This document shows positions 1 through 8,076 of a stretch of 64,000 nucleotides of DNA, piece by piece. The DNA is taken from contig CAYVOK010000003.1 in the NCBI GenBank assembly GCA_964453335.1, positions 123,309 through 187,308 on the forward strand. Direction: 5' to 3'. The notes under the pieces were generated by a model. It was not told where the DNA came from, ran no database searches, and worked only from the letters and a program-made list of their open reading frames with translations. Both the position numbers and the translations under genes were made by a program. The DNA comes from VGBO01 sp964453335. Its GTDB lineage: Bacteria > Actinomycetota > Acidimicrobiia > Acidimicrobiales > CAIXPF01. The stretch's first letter is position 1. Each line of letters opens with the position of its first letter.

Positions 1-1
1 G

Positions 2-988
2 ACGGTCGACCGTCTCTCGTTCCTCGCCGACCGGTACCTCGCCGGCCGCCGGCCCTTGTTCGCGCACCGTGCTGCGCTCGGGCACACCGTCGACGGCCAC
101 GGTGACCTGCTCGCCGACGACGTGTACGTGCTCCCCGACGGCGTGGCGCTGCTCGACTGCCTCGCGTTCGACGACGGTCTCCGCTGCGGCGACGTGCTCG
201 CCGACGTCGCATTCCTCGCGATGGACGTCGAACGACTCGCCGGCGCAGACCTCGCCCGTCGTCTCGTCGAGTGGTACGACGAGTTCAGCGGTGAGAACCA
301 CCCGGGCACCCTCGCCCACCACTTCGTCGCGCAACGAGCCGTCGTACGCGCCGTCGTCGCGGTGCTCCGCGCCGAACAGGGCGACCCGGCTGCGACCGAC
401 GTGGCACGCCGGCTCGTCGACCTCGCGCACGACCACCTCGAACGGTCCCGTGTCCGCCTCGTGCTCGTCGGCGGGCCGCCCGGGACGGGGAAGACGACCG
501 TGGCCGACGAACTCGGGCGGGCAATCGGCTGGACGGTGTTGCACAGCGACGACGTCCGCGTCGAACTGTTCGGGCCGCCGAGCGCGCCGGAGGGCGAGGA
601 CGTCGGCGCGGGGCGTTACGACCCGGCGGACGTCGACCGCGTCTACGAGGTCCTGCTCGAACGGGCGAAGCTGCTCAACGGACTCGGCGAGTCGGTGGTG
701 CTCGATGCGTCGTGGGGGTCCGCCCGGCACCGTGCGCTCGCGCGGACCGCCGCCGCGGCGACCGCGAGCGAGCTCATCGAGTTCCGGTGCGACGCCCCCC
801 TCGACGTCGCCTGCGAACGGATCGCCGCACGTCGGGGACGCGGTGACGGCACGTCGGAGGCCACGCTCGCCGTCGCCCGGGCGCTCTTCGCCCGTGCCGT
901 CGACGAACCGTGGCCGGAGGCGACGCCGATCGACACGACGCACCCGCTCGACCTCAGCGTCAGGTCGGCGGTGCATCGAGCGCGGTGA
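2..988 (+). CDS. APH-like / P-loop kinase fusion protein (5' truncated)
   Basis: The reading frame is open to the window edge, so the N-terminus is missing. The visible part starts inside an aminoglycoside-phosphotransferase-like domain: VDGHGDLLADDV is the catalytic HGD loop, and LDCLAFDDGLR with GDVLADVAFLAMD is the Mg-binding segment. A second domain follows with Walker A GGPPGTGKTT, then HSDDVRVELFG, as in ATPases that phosphorylate small molecules. This matches the family annotated as bifunctional aminoglycoside phosphotransferase/ATP-binding protein, whose substrate is generally unknown. A TTG at 56 is only an internal codon. The 3' end overlaps the convergent cbiZ by 29 bp. Confidence 0.8.
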   Translation, partial: TVDRLSFLADRYLAGRRPLFAHRAALGHTVDGHGDLLADDVYVLPDGVALLDCLAFDDGLRCGDVLADVAFLAMDVERLAGADLARRLVEWYDEFSGENHPGTLAHHFVAQRAVVRAVVAVLRAEQGDPAATDVARRLVDLAHDHLERSRVRLVLVGGPPGTGKTTVADELGRAIGWTVLHSDDVRVELFGPPSAPEGEDVGAGRYDPADVDRVYEVLLERAKLLNGLGESVVLDASWGSARHRALARTAAAATASELIEFRCDAPLDVACERIAARRGRGDGTSEATLAVARALFARAVDEPWPEATPIDTTHPLDLSVRSAVHRAR

Positions 989-1703
989 GGGGTCGATCGG
1001 CGAACGGACTCGTCCGACCCGGGCGCCTCGGCACCCGGTGGTACCCGGCCTCCCGTGCCGCGATCTCGTCGTCGAGCGCCCCGTCCCGCACCGCCGCATA
1101 GGTCGCCCGTGCAGCACGGGCACCCCAGTGCGACCTCGGTCCGCCGAACGGGTCGGCGTCGCCACCGTGCACCGGACACGCGACGGCCACTGCGTCGGAT
1201 GCGGTGCCCGTGCCGTCGACGCCGAGGTCGACGAGCGCCTGCACCTTCGCCTCCGTGACCGTCGCGACGAGGTTCACGAGCGCGGCGTCGCCGAGCCGTT
1301 CCGGGACGAGGACGAACAGGTTCACGGTGCCGACACGGGGCGCCGTTCGGCCGTCGAGATCGGCGGCCCAGGTCGGCCAACCGAGTCCGACCGTGGCGAG
1401 CACCTCCGCGCCGCCGTCGCTGCGGTGGCGGTGCCGGCGCACGTCGGCCGCGGTCAGCATGCCGACGCCGGGGCCGTCGAGGCCGAACGACGCAGCGACG
1501 CCACCGAGGTGTGTGGCCGGGTCGGTGCGAGCGTAGTCGGCAGGGACCGACACGTTGAGGAACCACCTCCCTTCGCCGATCCCCCCGCCGAGCACGGCGG
1601 AGGTGACGAACCGCAACGGTGTCGGCGACCGCCACCACAACACCGGCCCTGCGAGGTCGGCGTCGACACTCGACCCCACGGTGGCGGTGCGGAGACCGGT
1701 CAC
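960..1703 (-). CDS. cbiZ: Adenosylcobinamide amidohydrolase CbiZ
   Basis: 247 aa, GTG start overlapping the btuD stop (GTGA). CbiZ removes the aminopropanol arm from adenosylcobinamide or pseudocobalamin to give adenosylcobyric acid, letting a cell remodel imported corrinoids. Family blocks are visible: an N-terminal TSAVLGGGIG, then VGMLTAADV, ATVGLGWP, VGTVNLFVLVPERL, and TVTEAKVQALVDLGVDGTGT followed by DAVAVACP. It is the last gene of the riboswitch-controlled btuFCD-cbiZ operon, which strongly supports the call. Weak spot: some CbiZ proteins are fused to transporters and the exact substrate cannot be read from sequence. Confidence 0.88.
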   Translation of the reverse strand: MTGLRTATVGSSVDADLAGPVLWWRSPTPLRFVTSAVLGGGIGEGRWFLNVSVPADYARTDPATHLGGVAASFGLDGPGVGMLTAADVRRHRHRSDGGAEVLATVGLGWPTWAADLDGRTAPRVGTVNLFVLVPERLGDAALVNLVATVTEAKVQALVDLGVDGTGTASDAVAVACPVHGGDADPFGGPRSHWGARAARATYAAVRDGALDDEIAAREAGYHRVPRRPGRTSPFADRPLTALDAPPT

Positions 1704-2548
1704 GACGTCGGGCCACCCCGACGGTCGGGCACGACGAGGAGCAGGTCGCCGTCGCGCACCACACGGACCTTCGCCCGGTAGTACCGGGACAGCGTCCGTT
1801 CCGTGAGGACGTCCTCCGGTGTCCCCGCCATCACGAGCCGGCCCGCCTCGAGCAACGCGACGGCGTCCGCGAACTGTGCGGCGAGGGTGAGGTCGTGCAT
1901 GGCGGCGACGACCGTCAGCCCGCGTTCCCGGCGCAGTTCGTCGACGAGCTCGAGCACCTCGAGCTGGTGCCCGACGTCGAGGGAGGACGTCGGCTCGTCG
2001 AGGAGCAGCAGCGACGCATCCTGGGCGAGCGCCCGGGCGATCGCCACGCGCTGTCGTTCGCCGCCGGACAACGCAGCGACCGGTCGGTCCGCGAGCCCGC
2101 GCAGTCCGAGCCGTTCGAGCACTTCCTCAACGACGGCGAGGTCGGCGCGACGCTCCCGTCCGAGGAGACCGAGGTGGGCGGTGCGGCCGAGCAGCGCGTA
2201 CGCGCCGACCGTCATCGACGGCGGGAACGTCGGCTCCTGCGGGACGAGCGCAACCCTGCGGGCACGGGCCCGACGGCCGAGCCGGTGCAGCTCCTCCCCG
2301 TCCGACCACACGCTTCCCCGGGCGGCGACGACACCCGCGACCGCACGCAGGAACGTCGACTTCCCCGCACCGTTCGGCCCGAGGACGGTCAGCCAACCAC
2401 CCGGTTCGACGGCCAGCGTGACCCCGGCGAGCACGTCGACCCCGCCGAGCTCGACGCCCAGCGATCGCACCTCGAGCCGCGGGGCGCGACCCGGCGCGGT
2501 CGTGCGCGACGCGTCGGCCGTCGCCGGGTGCGGCTGCGACGGTGTCAC
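1700..2548 (-). CDS. btuD: Cobalamin ABC transporter ATP-binding protein BtuD
   Basis: 282 aa ABC ATPase of the FecE/BtuD family. Walker A GPNGAGKST lies at residues 57-65, the Q-loop (VPQEP) at about 102, the signature LSGGERQ at 160-166 and Walker B LLLLDEPTS at 180-188, followed by an H-loop MHDL. It powers BtuC. GTG start overlaps the btuC stop by 4 bp and its own stop overlaps the cbiZ start, so the four genes are translationally coupled. The family also serves siderophores; the cobalamin assignment rests on the riboswitch and cbiZ. Confidence 0.88.
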   Translation of the reverse strand: MTPSQPHPATADASRTTAPGRAPRLEVRSLGVELGGVDVLAGVTLAVEPGGWLTVLGPNGAGKSTFLRAVAGVVAARGSVWSDGEELHRLGRRARARRVALVPQEPTFPPSMTVGAYALLGRTAHLGLLGRERRADLAVVEEVLERLGLRGLADRPVAALSGGERQRVAIARALAQDASLLLLDEPTSSLDVGHQLEVLELVDELRRERGLTVVAAMHDLTLAAQFADAVALLEAGRLVMAGTPEDVLTERTLSRYYRAKVRVVRDGDLLLVVPDRRGGPTS

Positions 2549-3600
2549 GCCGCACCGGTCCGGGAGGTGCGGAGCACGAGCACGAAGAACGGTGCACCGA
2601 AGAACGCCGTGACGACACCGATCGGCAGTTCCGCCGGTGCGAGCACGGTGCGGGCGAGCAGGTCCGTCGCAGCGAGGAACGCCCCGCCGAACAGCAGCGA
2701 GAGCGGCAGGATCGACCGGTAGCTCGACCCGGCGACGAGGCGGACCGTGTGGGGGACGATGATCCCGACGAACGCGATCAGCCCGCTCGTCGCCACCGCG
2801 GCGGCAGTACCCATCGAGGCGGCGACGACCACGACGATGCGCAGGCGACGCGGGTCGACGCCGAGGGTGCGGGCCTCGTCGTCACCGACCCCGGCGACGT
2901 CGAGGGACCGCCCGGCGAGCAACAACACGACCGTCGACACCACGGCGTAGGGCAGCAGCAGGACGACGTCGTCCCACCCGGCGCTCGACAGGCGACCGAG
3001 GATCCAGCTGTACACCTGGCGGATGTTCTCCTGGTCGCGCTGCTGCACGAACGTCTGCACGGCGGTGAAGAAACTCGCGACGGCCACCCCTGCGAGCACG
3101 AGCGACGCCGGCCCCCGGGTGCGGTCACCCGCCGCGCCCAGCGCCCAGGTGATCGCCATCGCCCCCATCGCCCCGGCGAACGCCGCGAGGGTGACGACCG
3201 TCGAGGTCTGACCGGCACCGGCCCCCACGATCGCGACGGTGGCACCGAGTCCGGCGCCGGCCGCGACGCCGAGGAGGTACGGGTCGGCGAGCGCGTTGCG
3301 GAAGGTGCCCTGGTAGGCGCCGCCTGCGGTTGCGAGGAGTCCGCCCACGATGAGTGCGAGGACGACACGCGGCAGCCTGAACTGCCACACGATCGTCGCG
3401 TCGGTCGGGCTCAGACCCGAGGGAAGGCCGACGAGCTCACGCACGACGTCGAGCGGGGCGAGCCGGACCGGGCCGACCACCACGCCCGCCAGCCCGACGA
3501 CGACGACGCATCCGAGCGCGGCGAGGAACCACCAGCGCGCGAGGCCCGGCGCCCGCAGCGGCGGCGGGGTCGTCGTCGGGGTGGCGGGCAGATCGGTCAT
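2545..3600 (-). CDS. btuC: Cobalamin ABC transporter permease BtuC (FecCD family)
   Basis: 351 aa polytopic membrane protein of the FecCD/BtuC family, with about ten hydrophobic segments. Typical blocks are WQFRLPRVVLALIVGG, AGGAYQGTFRNALADPYLLG, the LGVDPRRLR cytoplasmic loop, and GLIAFVGIIVPHTVRL near the C-terminus. The start chosen is the ATG overlapping the btuF stop (ATGA at 3597-3600); a much longer upstream frame is only the shadow of btuF. It forms the membrane channel with BtuD for corrinoid uptake. Confidence 0.9.
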   Translation of the reverse strand: MTDLPATPTTTPPPLRAPGLARWWFLAALGCVVVVGLAGVVVGPVRLAPLDVVRELVGLPSGLSPTDATIVWQFRLPRVVLALIVGGLLATAGGAYQGTFRNALADPYLLGVAAGAGLGATVAIVGAGAGQTSTVVTLAAFAGAMGAMAITWALGAAGDRTRGPASLVLAGVAVASFFTAVQTFVQQRDQENIRQVYSWILGRLSSAGWDDVVLLLPYAVVSTVVLLLAGRSLDVAGVGDDEARTLGVDPRRLRIVVVVAASMGTAAAVATSGLIAFVGIIVPHTVRLVAGSSYRSILPLSLLFGGAFLAATDLLARTVLAPAELPIGVVTAFFGAPFFVLVLRTSRTGAA

Positions 3601-4538
3601 CGGACCTTCGTCACCGCGGTGGCGATCGTCTCGACGAGGTCGGCCACCCGCGGACCCCAGCGGCTCGCCACGTCGTCGTCGAGCGGAACGACGTTGCCGT
3701 TGCGGACCGCCGCGAGCGCGCCCCACCCGGGGCGGGCACCGACGGTCTGCGGGGACTGACCGCAGCACTTCGTGTCGGCGAGGAAGATCACGTCCGGGTT
3801 CGCCTTGAGCAGGTACTCGGCGGAGAGCTGCGGGTATCCGGACCCGTCTCGGTCGGCGGCGTCGCCGACGTTCGTCAGCCCGACGAGCGAGTAGACCGCA
3901 CCGACGAACGTCTTCGAGGTGGCGGTGTACAGCGTGTCGTCGAGCTCGTGGTAGTAGCGGAGCGGTGTGGCCCGCTTCGGCAGACCGGCAACGGCCGCAT
4001 CGATGCGGGTTCGCATGCCACCCACAACGGCGGTCGCCTCGGTCGCACGACCGGTGACCGTGCCGACGAGGTCGATCTGCTCGTAGACGTCGTCGAGGTC
4101 GGTTGCCGCTGGCAGGAGAACCACGGCGACACCGAGCTTCCCGAGCCCGTCGACGAGACCGTTGACGTCGTCGGATGCAATGACGAGGTCGGGCCGATAC
4201 CCGGCGATCGCCTCGATGTTCGGCTGGAAGCCCGACAACGAGGTGCGCGGGGCCGACGCCGGGTGGTTCGACTGGTCGTCGACGGCGACGACCTGCTCGC
4301 CGGCACCGACCGCGAAGAGCATCTCGGTCGCCGACGGCGAGATCGACACGATCCGCTCCGGCCGGGCATCGATGGTGACCGGCCCGTTCCCGGCGGTGAC
4401 GGTGACCGGGAACGTGGCCGCCGATCCGCCGGACCCGCTGCGGGCGACCGCATCCGGGTCGTCGCCGCAGGCGGTGAGCCCGCCGGCGAGTGCCAGGACG
4501 GCCAGCAGGCCGCCGATCAGCTTGTGACGTGTTCGCAT
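3597..4538 (-). CDS. btuF: Cobalamin-binding lipoprotein BtuF
   Basis: 313 aa periplasmic-type binding protein anchored as a lipoprotein: an N-terminal signal ends in the lipobox LTAC with Cys24. The mature protein has the class III binding fold, seen in RIVSISPSATEMLFAVGAG, GFQPNIEAIAGYRPDLVIA and GYPQLSAEYLLKANPDVIFL. It captures corrinoids and delivers them to BtuC. The ATG has a good ribosome site (AGGGGAGG, 6 nt away). It is the first gene after the cobalamin riboswitch, so it is expected to be repressed when adenosylcobalamin is abundant. Confidence 0.9.
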   Translation of the reverse strand: MRTRHKLIGGLLAVLALAGGLTACGDDPDAVARSGSGGSAATFPVTVTAGNGPVTIDARPERIVSISPSATEMLFAVGAGEQVVAVDDQSNHPASAPRTSLSGFQPNIEAIAGYRPDLVIASDDVNGLVDGLGKLGVAVVLLPAATDLDDVYEQIDLVGTVTGRATEATAVVGGMRTRIDAAVAGLPKRATPLRYYHELDDTLYTATSKTFVGAVYSLVGLTNVGDAADRDGSGYPQLSAEYLLKANPDVIFLADTKCCGQSPQTVGARPGWGALAAVRNGNVVPLDDDVASRWGPRVADLVETIATAVTKVR

Positions 4539-4565
4539 GGTGTCCTCCCCTTGGTCGAGGATCAC

Positions 4566-4594
4566 CGTTCGACCGCAGGCGGACCTGCCGAACG
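4566..4594 (-). promoter_or_regulatory. Hairpin between the cobalamin aptamer and the btuF start
   Basis: On the minus strand CGTTCG-GCAGG and CCTGC-GGT-CGAACG form an 11-bp interrupted stem with a TCCG loop. It ends about 28 nt before the btuF ATG and just upstream of the AGGGGAGG ribosome site. It is a candidate expression-platform element of the riboswitch; the switching partner was not worked out. Confidence 0.5.
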
Positions 4595-4614
4595 AACCGC
4601 TCCTTCCTCGAGAG

Positions 4615-4760
4615 CTGGTTTCGTCGCACGACCGGTCAGGCGACCTGGCTCGATCCTCGGGGTCGCCCCCTCGGATTCCACAGTTGCGGGACAGCGTCGG
4701 ATTTTCACCGAACTTCGCTGCCCGGTCGGCGTGCGCACCGTAGCCCTTCGGCCCGGTGGC
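4615..4760 (-). promoter_or_regulatory. Cobalamin (adenosylcobalamin) riboswitch
   Basis: On the minus strand the leader contains the conserved cobalamin aptamer core: CAGCGAAGTTCGGTGAAAAT, then CCGACGCTGTCCC and the B12 box GCAACTGTG, followed by GAGCCAGGTCGCCTG. These blocks appear in the known order and spacing of the family. The element lies between the stop of the WrbA-like gene and btuF. Boundaries are approximate because the peripheral stems were not folded. Binding of the coenzyme would shut down the btuFCD-cbiZ operon. Confidence 0.93.
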
Positions 4761-4765
4761 GGCAA

Positions 4766-5389
4766 TCACCCCTCCGCGTCGGCTGCTGCGGCGAGCGCGC
4801 CGGCGACCCGGGCGAGGCGTCGACCCTGGTGCCGGGCGGCGGCGAGGGCGTCGTCGTCGGGGACGGAGCCGCTGCGTGCGACCCACGTCGCGCCGTAGGG
4901 GTTGCCGGTACGGAAGACGACGGGGTCGGTGTACCCGAGCGGCAGCACGACCGCGCCCCAGTGGTAGGCGGTGTTCAGCAGCGCGAGCACCGTGGACTCG
5001 AGCCCGCCGTGCGCCGTCGACCCCGAGGTGAACCCGGTGACGACCTTCTGCGCGAACGTCCCGGCGGCCCACAGCCCACCGGTCTGGTCGAGGAACTGCT
5101 TGAGCTGCGCGGCGGGGAGGCCGAACCGGGTGGGCGAGCCGAGCGCGATCCCGTCGGCCCATGCGAGGTCGTCGAGCGTGGCGACCGGGATGCCGTCGGG
5201 TGCTTCGAGCGACGCACGGTGCGCCGTCCAGGCGGCGTTCGCCGCGACCGCCTCGTCCGGCGCCGTCTCGACGACACGCCGCAACCGCACCTCGGCGCCG
5301 GCATCGGCGGCACCCTCGGCGATCGCACGCGCCAGCCGTGTGACGTTGCCGGTGGCGCTGTAGTGGACGACGGTGATGCGGGTGGGCAC
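4766..5389 (-). CDS. WrbA-type NAD(P)H:quinone oxidoreductase (flavodoxin fold)
   Basis: 207 aa flavodoxin-like protein. The FMN phosphate loop is VVHYSATGNVTRLA, followed by the WrbA-like segments GSPTRFGLPAAQLKQFLDQT and FTSGSTAHGGLESTVLALL. Family members reduce quinones by two electrons using NAD(P)H. The GTG start is preceded by AGGAG at 5 nt spacing. It sits upstream of the btu riboswitch on the same strand; its stop is at the aptamer edge, so read-through into the btu leader is possible. The precise electron acceptor is unknown. Confidence 0.85.
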   Translation of the reverse strand: MPTRITVVHYSATGNVTRLARAIAEGAADAGAEVRLRRVVETAPDEAVAANAAWTAHRASLEAPDGIPVATLDDLAWADGIALGSPTRFGLPAAQLKQFLDQTGGLWAAGTFAQKVVTGFTSGSTAHGGLESTVLALLNTAYHWGAVVLPLGYTDPVVFRTGNPYGATWVARSGSVPDDDALAAARHQGRRLARVAGALAAAADAEG

Positions 5390-5423
5390 GGCGGACTCCT
5401 GTGGTTCGGCGTGCCGCCGGACG

Positions 5424-6011
5424 CTACCCGCCCAGGTCGCCGAGCCGGTGCACGGGGAGCCGGTGGCGTCGGGCGAGCCGCTGGGGCAGTTCGAGGCCGA
5501 GGCGACGCAGGAACGGGCGCGGTCGTGCCAGCACGGCGATGCCGTCGAAGTCCGCGTGCCGCAGTGCGACGCCGACCGAGTGGGTCGCACCGTGATGGGC
5601 GAGGTCCCCCGAGGCATCGATCCCCGCCCGGTGGAGGTCGGCGAGGATCGCGTCGAGACGGGACCGGCCGCTGCGCGGCACGCCGCCCGCGGCGAGGGTG
5701 AGCGGGTCGACGGGGACACAGCCACCGGAGGCCAGCACGAACGCCGTCGCGCCGACGATGTCGGGGGTCGGCGCGACGAGCACGTGGAACCGGCCAGGGG
5801 TGACGCCGTCGAGCGTGCACAGTGTGCCGACGAGCTCGGAGCCGACGGTCGGGCGGGCGACGACGACGAGCCAACGGCCACGGCGACGTCGTCCGTGCCC
5901 GTCGGTCGTCGGCACGGGGCCGGGGCCGCCGAGACGGTGTCGGGCGCCGCGGTCCACTTCCCCGACGCTGCCGTGGAGGGACTCGGTCGGTCGTGTCGAA
6001 AGTCGGTGCAT
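5424..6011 (-). CDS. Hypothetical protein with a universal-stress-like C-terminal region
   Basis: 195 aa from the ATG at 6011, chosen because GGGGAGG precedes it; an in-frame GTG 13 codons upstream lacks that site. The N-terminus is Arg-rich and low-complexity. From about residue 45 a Rossmann-like alternation appears (WLVVVARPT, RFHVLVAPT), and the tail (RLDAILADLHRAGID, FDGIAVLARPRPFLRRLGL then ELPQRLARRHRLPVHRL) resembles the end of universal-stress-like proteins common in actinobacteria. No catalytic motif was recognised. Function is unknown. Confidence 0.6.
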   Translation of the reverse strand: MHRLSTRPTESLHGSVGEVDRGARHRLGGPGPVPTTDGHGRRRRGRWLVVVARPTVGSELVGTLCTLDGVTPGRFHVLVAPTPDIVGATAFVLASGGCVPVDPLTLAAGGVPRSGRSRLDAILADLHRAGIDASGDLAHHGATHSVGVALRHADFDGIAVLARPRPFLRRLGLELPQRLARRHRLPVHRLGDLGG

Positions 6012-6080
6012 CGGGACACCTCCCCGTTCGGCGTGTGTGACGGGGGTCACACTAGCGCACGTCGGGTGTCCGCCGGACCG

Positions 6081-7082
6081 TCAACGCGGGACGAGGCCCG
6101 ACGCCGCCGCGAAGCGGTGCAGTTCGCGTTCGACGTCACCCATCGGCTGGAACGCCACGTCGGTGATACCCGTCGCAGCGAGCGACCCGAGCCGACCGGG
6201 CACCTCGTCCGCAGCGCAGGCGAAGGGGACCACACGCAGCGAGTCCGCCGTGACGACCTGACGGTCGATCTCGTTCATCTCCGTCAGGTGACCTGCGTGC
6301 AACGCCAGATGCCGGACCTCCTCGGGGACCGCCTCGGCGAGCTCCCGGAACCGCGCCGCGTTCGGCAGGCCGCTGATCCGGTCGTCGTTCTGTTCGAGGA
6401 ACGCGTGGTAGGCGACCGCCGCACCGGGTCCGGCCGTGTCGAGGACCCGCCGATCACCGAGCGACTCCCCGTCGTCGAGGATCGTCCCGAAGGCGAGCAG
6501 CGTCGCCGAGGGCAACCCGTCGAAGGACGAACCGGGACGCGGGCGCGACGTGAACACGCCGCACCCGAGTGCACGGGCCGCCTCCACCCCACGGGGCCCG
6601 TTGACGCCGAGGACCCACGGCACCTCGATCGGGCGGTCCGGTGCCTGACCCGGCCAGTGCAACATGCGGACCCGGCGATCCTCGACCTCGACGGTCTCGC
6701 CGCGCAGCAGCGCCTGCACCGTGCCGACGTGCCCCGGCATGTCCGCCCAACGCAGCGGCTTGCGCCCCATCGCCCGCCGACCGGTGAACCCGGTGCCGAC
6801 ACCGACGACGACACGGTCGACGCCGACGAGGGACACCAGGTGCGCGATCGCCGACGCCGTGACCATCGGGTGACGCAGTGACGGGATGAGCACACCGGGG
6901 CCGAGCACGATGCGTTCCGTCCGGGTCGCCGCGAGCGCGAGCGTCATCCACACGTCGAGCTGCAACGCGGGCGTGTCGTACACCCATGCCGTGTGGTAGC
7001 CGAGCCGGTCGGCGAGCTCGATGTGGGCCGGGCTGTCCGGCACGGGCGGGAACGCGCACGAGATGCGGATCGGGCTGGTCAT
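6081..7082 (-). CDS. LLM-class (F420-type) flavin-dependent oxidoreductase
   Basis: 333 aa luciferase-like monooxygenase family protein with a TIM-barrel pattern: LADRLGYHTAWVYDTP, ALAATRTERIVLGPGV, AHLVSLVGVDRVVVGVGTGFTGRRAMG, and VPWVLGVNGPRGVEAARALG. In actinobacteria such proteins usually use coenzyme F420, though FMN cannot be excluded. The upper frame extends far upstream but ATG 7082 starts at the usual family N-terminus. It is divergent from the AllA-like gene with a 58-bp gap. The substrate is unknown. Confidence 0.82.
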   Translation of the reverse strand: MTSPIRISCAFPPVPDSPAHIELADRLGYHTAWVYDTPALQLDVWMTLALAATRTERIVLGPGVLIPSLRHPMVTASAIAHLVSLVGVDRVVVGVGTGFTGRRAMGRKPLRWADMPGHVGTVQALLRGETVEVEDRRVRMLHWPGQAPDRPIEVPWVLGVNGPRGVEAARALGCGVFTSRPRPGSSFDGLPSATLLAFGTILDDGESLGDRRVLDTAGPGAAVAYHAFLEQNDDRISGLPNAARFRELAEAVPEEVRHLALHAGHLTEMNEIDRQVVTADSLRVVPFACAADEVPGRLGSLAATGITDVAFQPMGDVERELHRFAAASGLVPR

Positions 7083-7140
7083 GCCGTCGTTGTACACCCC
7101 CGGTCCGCCGTCGGCCCGCAGGACGCGCCACGATTGGGTC

Positions 7141-7644
7141 GTGCCGACGACCGTCCCCGCCGTTCCGCTCACCCCCGAGGCGTTCGCCCCCTTCGGCGCG
7201 GTCGTCGACGTGGGCGGTCCCGACGCCCCGCTCGAACTCCACAGGGGTGCGCCGCGGTTTTGGGTGATGGAGCTGCGGAACCGGCCGGGCACGTTCACCC
7301 GGTTGACCCGGCACCGTGCGGTGACGCAGTGCCTCGCGGCTGCGGGTGGGGGCACCTGGTACCTCGCCGTCGCGCCTCCGGACGGCACGGCGGGCGGTCC
7401 GGACGAGGTCGATGCGACGCCCGACCTCGGCCGGGTGACGGCGTTCGCGGTCCCGGGTGACGTGATCCTGCGTCTGCACCGGGGAACGTGGCATGCGGGG
7501 CCGTTCTTCTCGACGCCGACGATGCGCTTCTTCAACCTCGAACTCACCGACACCAACGACGTCGACCACCACAGTGTCGACCTCCCCGACGCGCACGTCG
7601 TCGGGGGTGTCGGCGAGGGATCCGCAGCCACCCCGCTCGGCTAG
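7141..7644 (+). CDS. Ureidoglycolate lyase (AllA) family protein
   Basis: 167 aa, the normal length for the family. Family blocks are PLTPEAFAPFGAVVDVG at the N-terminus, then FWVMELRNRPGTFTRLTRHRAVTQCLA, a central GTWYLAV strand, and FAVPGDVILRLHRGTWHAGP near the active site. AllA splits ureidoglycolate into glyoxylate and urea in allantoin breakdown. No other purine-catabolism gene is in view, so the real substrate may differ. The GTG at 7141 is used because the protein start then matches the family; the in-frame upstream region overlaps the divergent oxidoreductase. Confidence 0.75.
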   Translation: MPTTVPAVPLTPEAFAPFGAVVDVGGPDAPLELHRGAPRFWVMELRNRPGTFTRLTRHRAVTQCLAAAGGGTWYLAVAPPDGTAGGPDEVDATPDLGRVTAFAVPGDVILRLHRGTWHAGPFFSTPTMRFFNLELTDTNDVDHHSVDLPDAHVVGGVGEGSAATPLG

Positions 7645-7647
7645 GTT
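7642..7647 (+). promoter_or_regulatory. Leaderless -10 box for the SRPBCC gene
   Basis: TAGGTT lies 7 nt before the ATG at 7655, with no Shine-Dalgarno in between. Its first three bases are also the stop codon of the upstream AllA-like gene. Confidence 0.6.
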
Positions 7648-7654
7648 CCCCGCC

Positions 7655-8068
7655 ATGACCCGAGTCACCGTCACCGACCACTTCGACCAGCCCGTCGAGC
7701 AGGTGTGGCCGATCATCGCCGACTTCGGCGGGATCGCCGACCTCCTCCCCGGGATCGGCAGCTGCCGTGTCGAGGGCACCGGCATCGGCCAGGACCGCAT
7801 CATGGACCTCGGTGGCGCGGTGCCCGTCGTCGAGCGGCTCACCTGGTTCGACGCGGACGACCACGCGTTCAGCTACACGATCCTGTCGGGCGACATGCCC
7901 TTCGAGCGGTATGTGGCGACCGTCCGGCTCCGCGCCGAGGGCACCGGCACCGGCGTCGTGTGGGAGGGGAACTTCACCCCGACCATCGCCGAGGAGAAGA
8001 CGGTCCGCCTCGCGACGAACCTGTACTCGGGTCTCATCGCCGCGGTGAAGGCGAAGCTCGCCGGCTGA
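7655..8068 (+). CDS. SRPBCC (START/Bet v1-like) family protein
   Basis: 137 aa. The pattern VTDHFDQPVEQVWPIIADFGGIADLLPG at the N-terminus, the central VVERLTWFDADDHAFSYTILSG, and the C-terminal LATNLYSGLIAAVKAKLAG helix match the helix-grip fold of polyketide cyclase/dehydrase-like proteins that enclose hydrophobic ligands. Ligand unknown. The ATG appears to be transcribed without a leader from TAGGTT. The TesB-like gene follows after 8 bp, so the two are likely co-transcribed. Confidence 0.78.
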   Translation: MTRVTVTDHFDQPVEQVWPIIADFGGIADLLPGIGSCRVEGTGIGQDRIMDLGGAVPVVERLTWFDADDHAFSYTILSGDMPFERYVATVRLRAEGTGTGVVWEGNFTPTIAEEKTVRLATNLYSGLIAAVKAKLAG

Positions 8069-8076
8069 GCGCCGCC

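Noticed and set aside
2..988. Aminoglycoside resistance determinant at the left edge
   Set aside because: The APH/P-loop fusion family is a widespread chromosomal family of unknown substrate; the gene is incomplete here.
69..1781. Long open frames in the second frame over the first 1.8 kb (570 aa and others)
   Set aside because: Arg/Ser/Pro-rich translation with no motifs; they are GC-frame shadows of the APH/ATPase and CbiZ genes.
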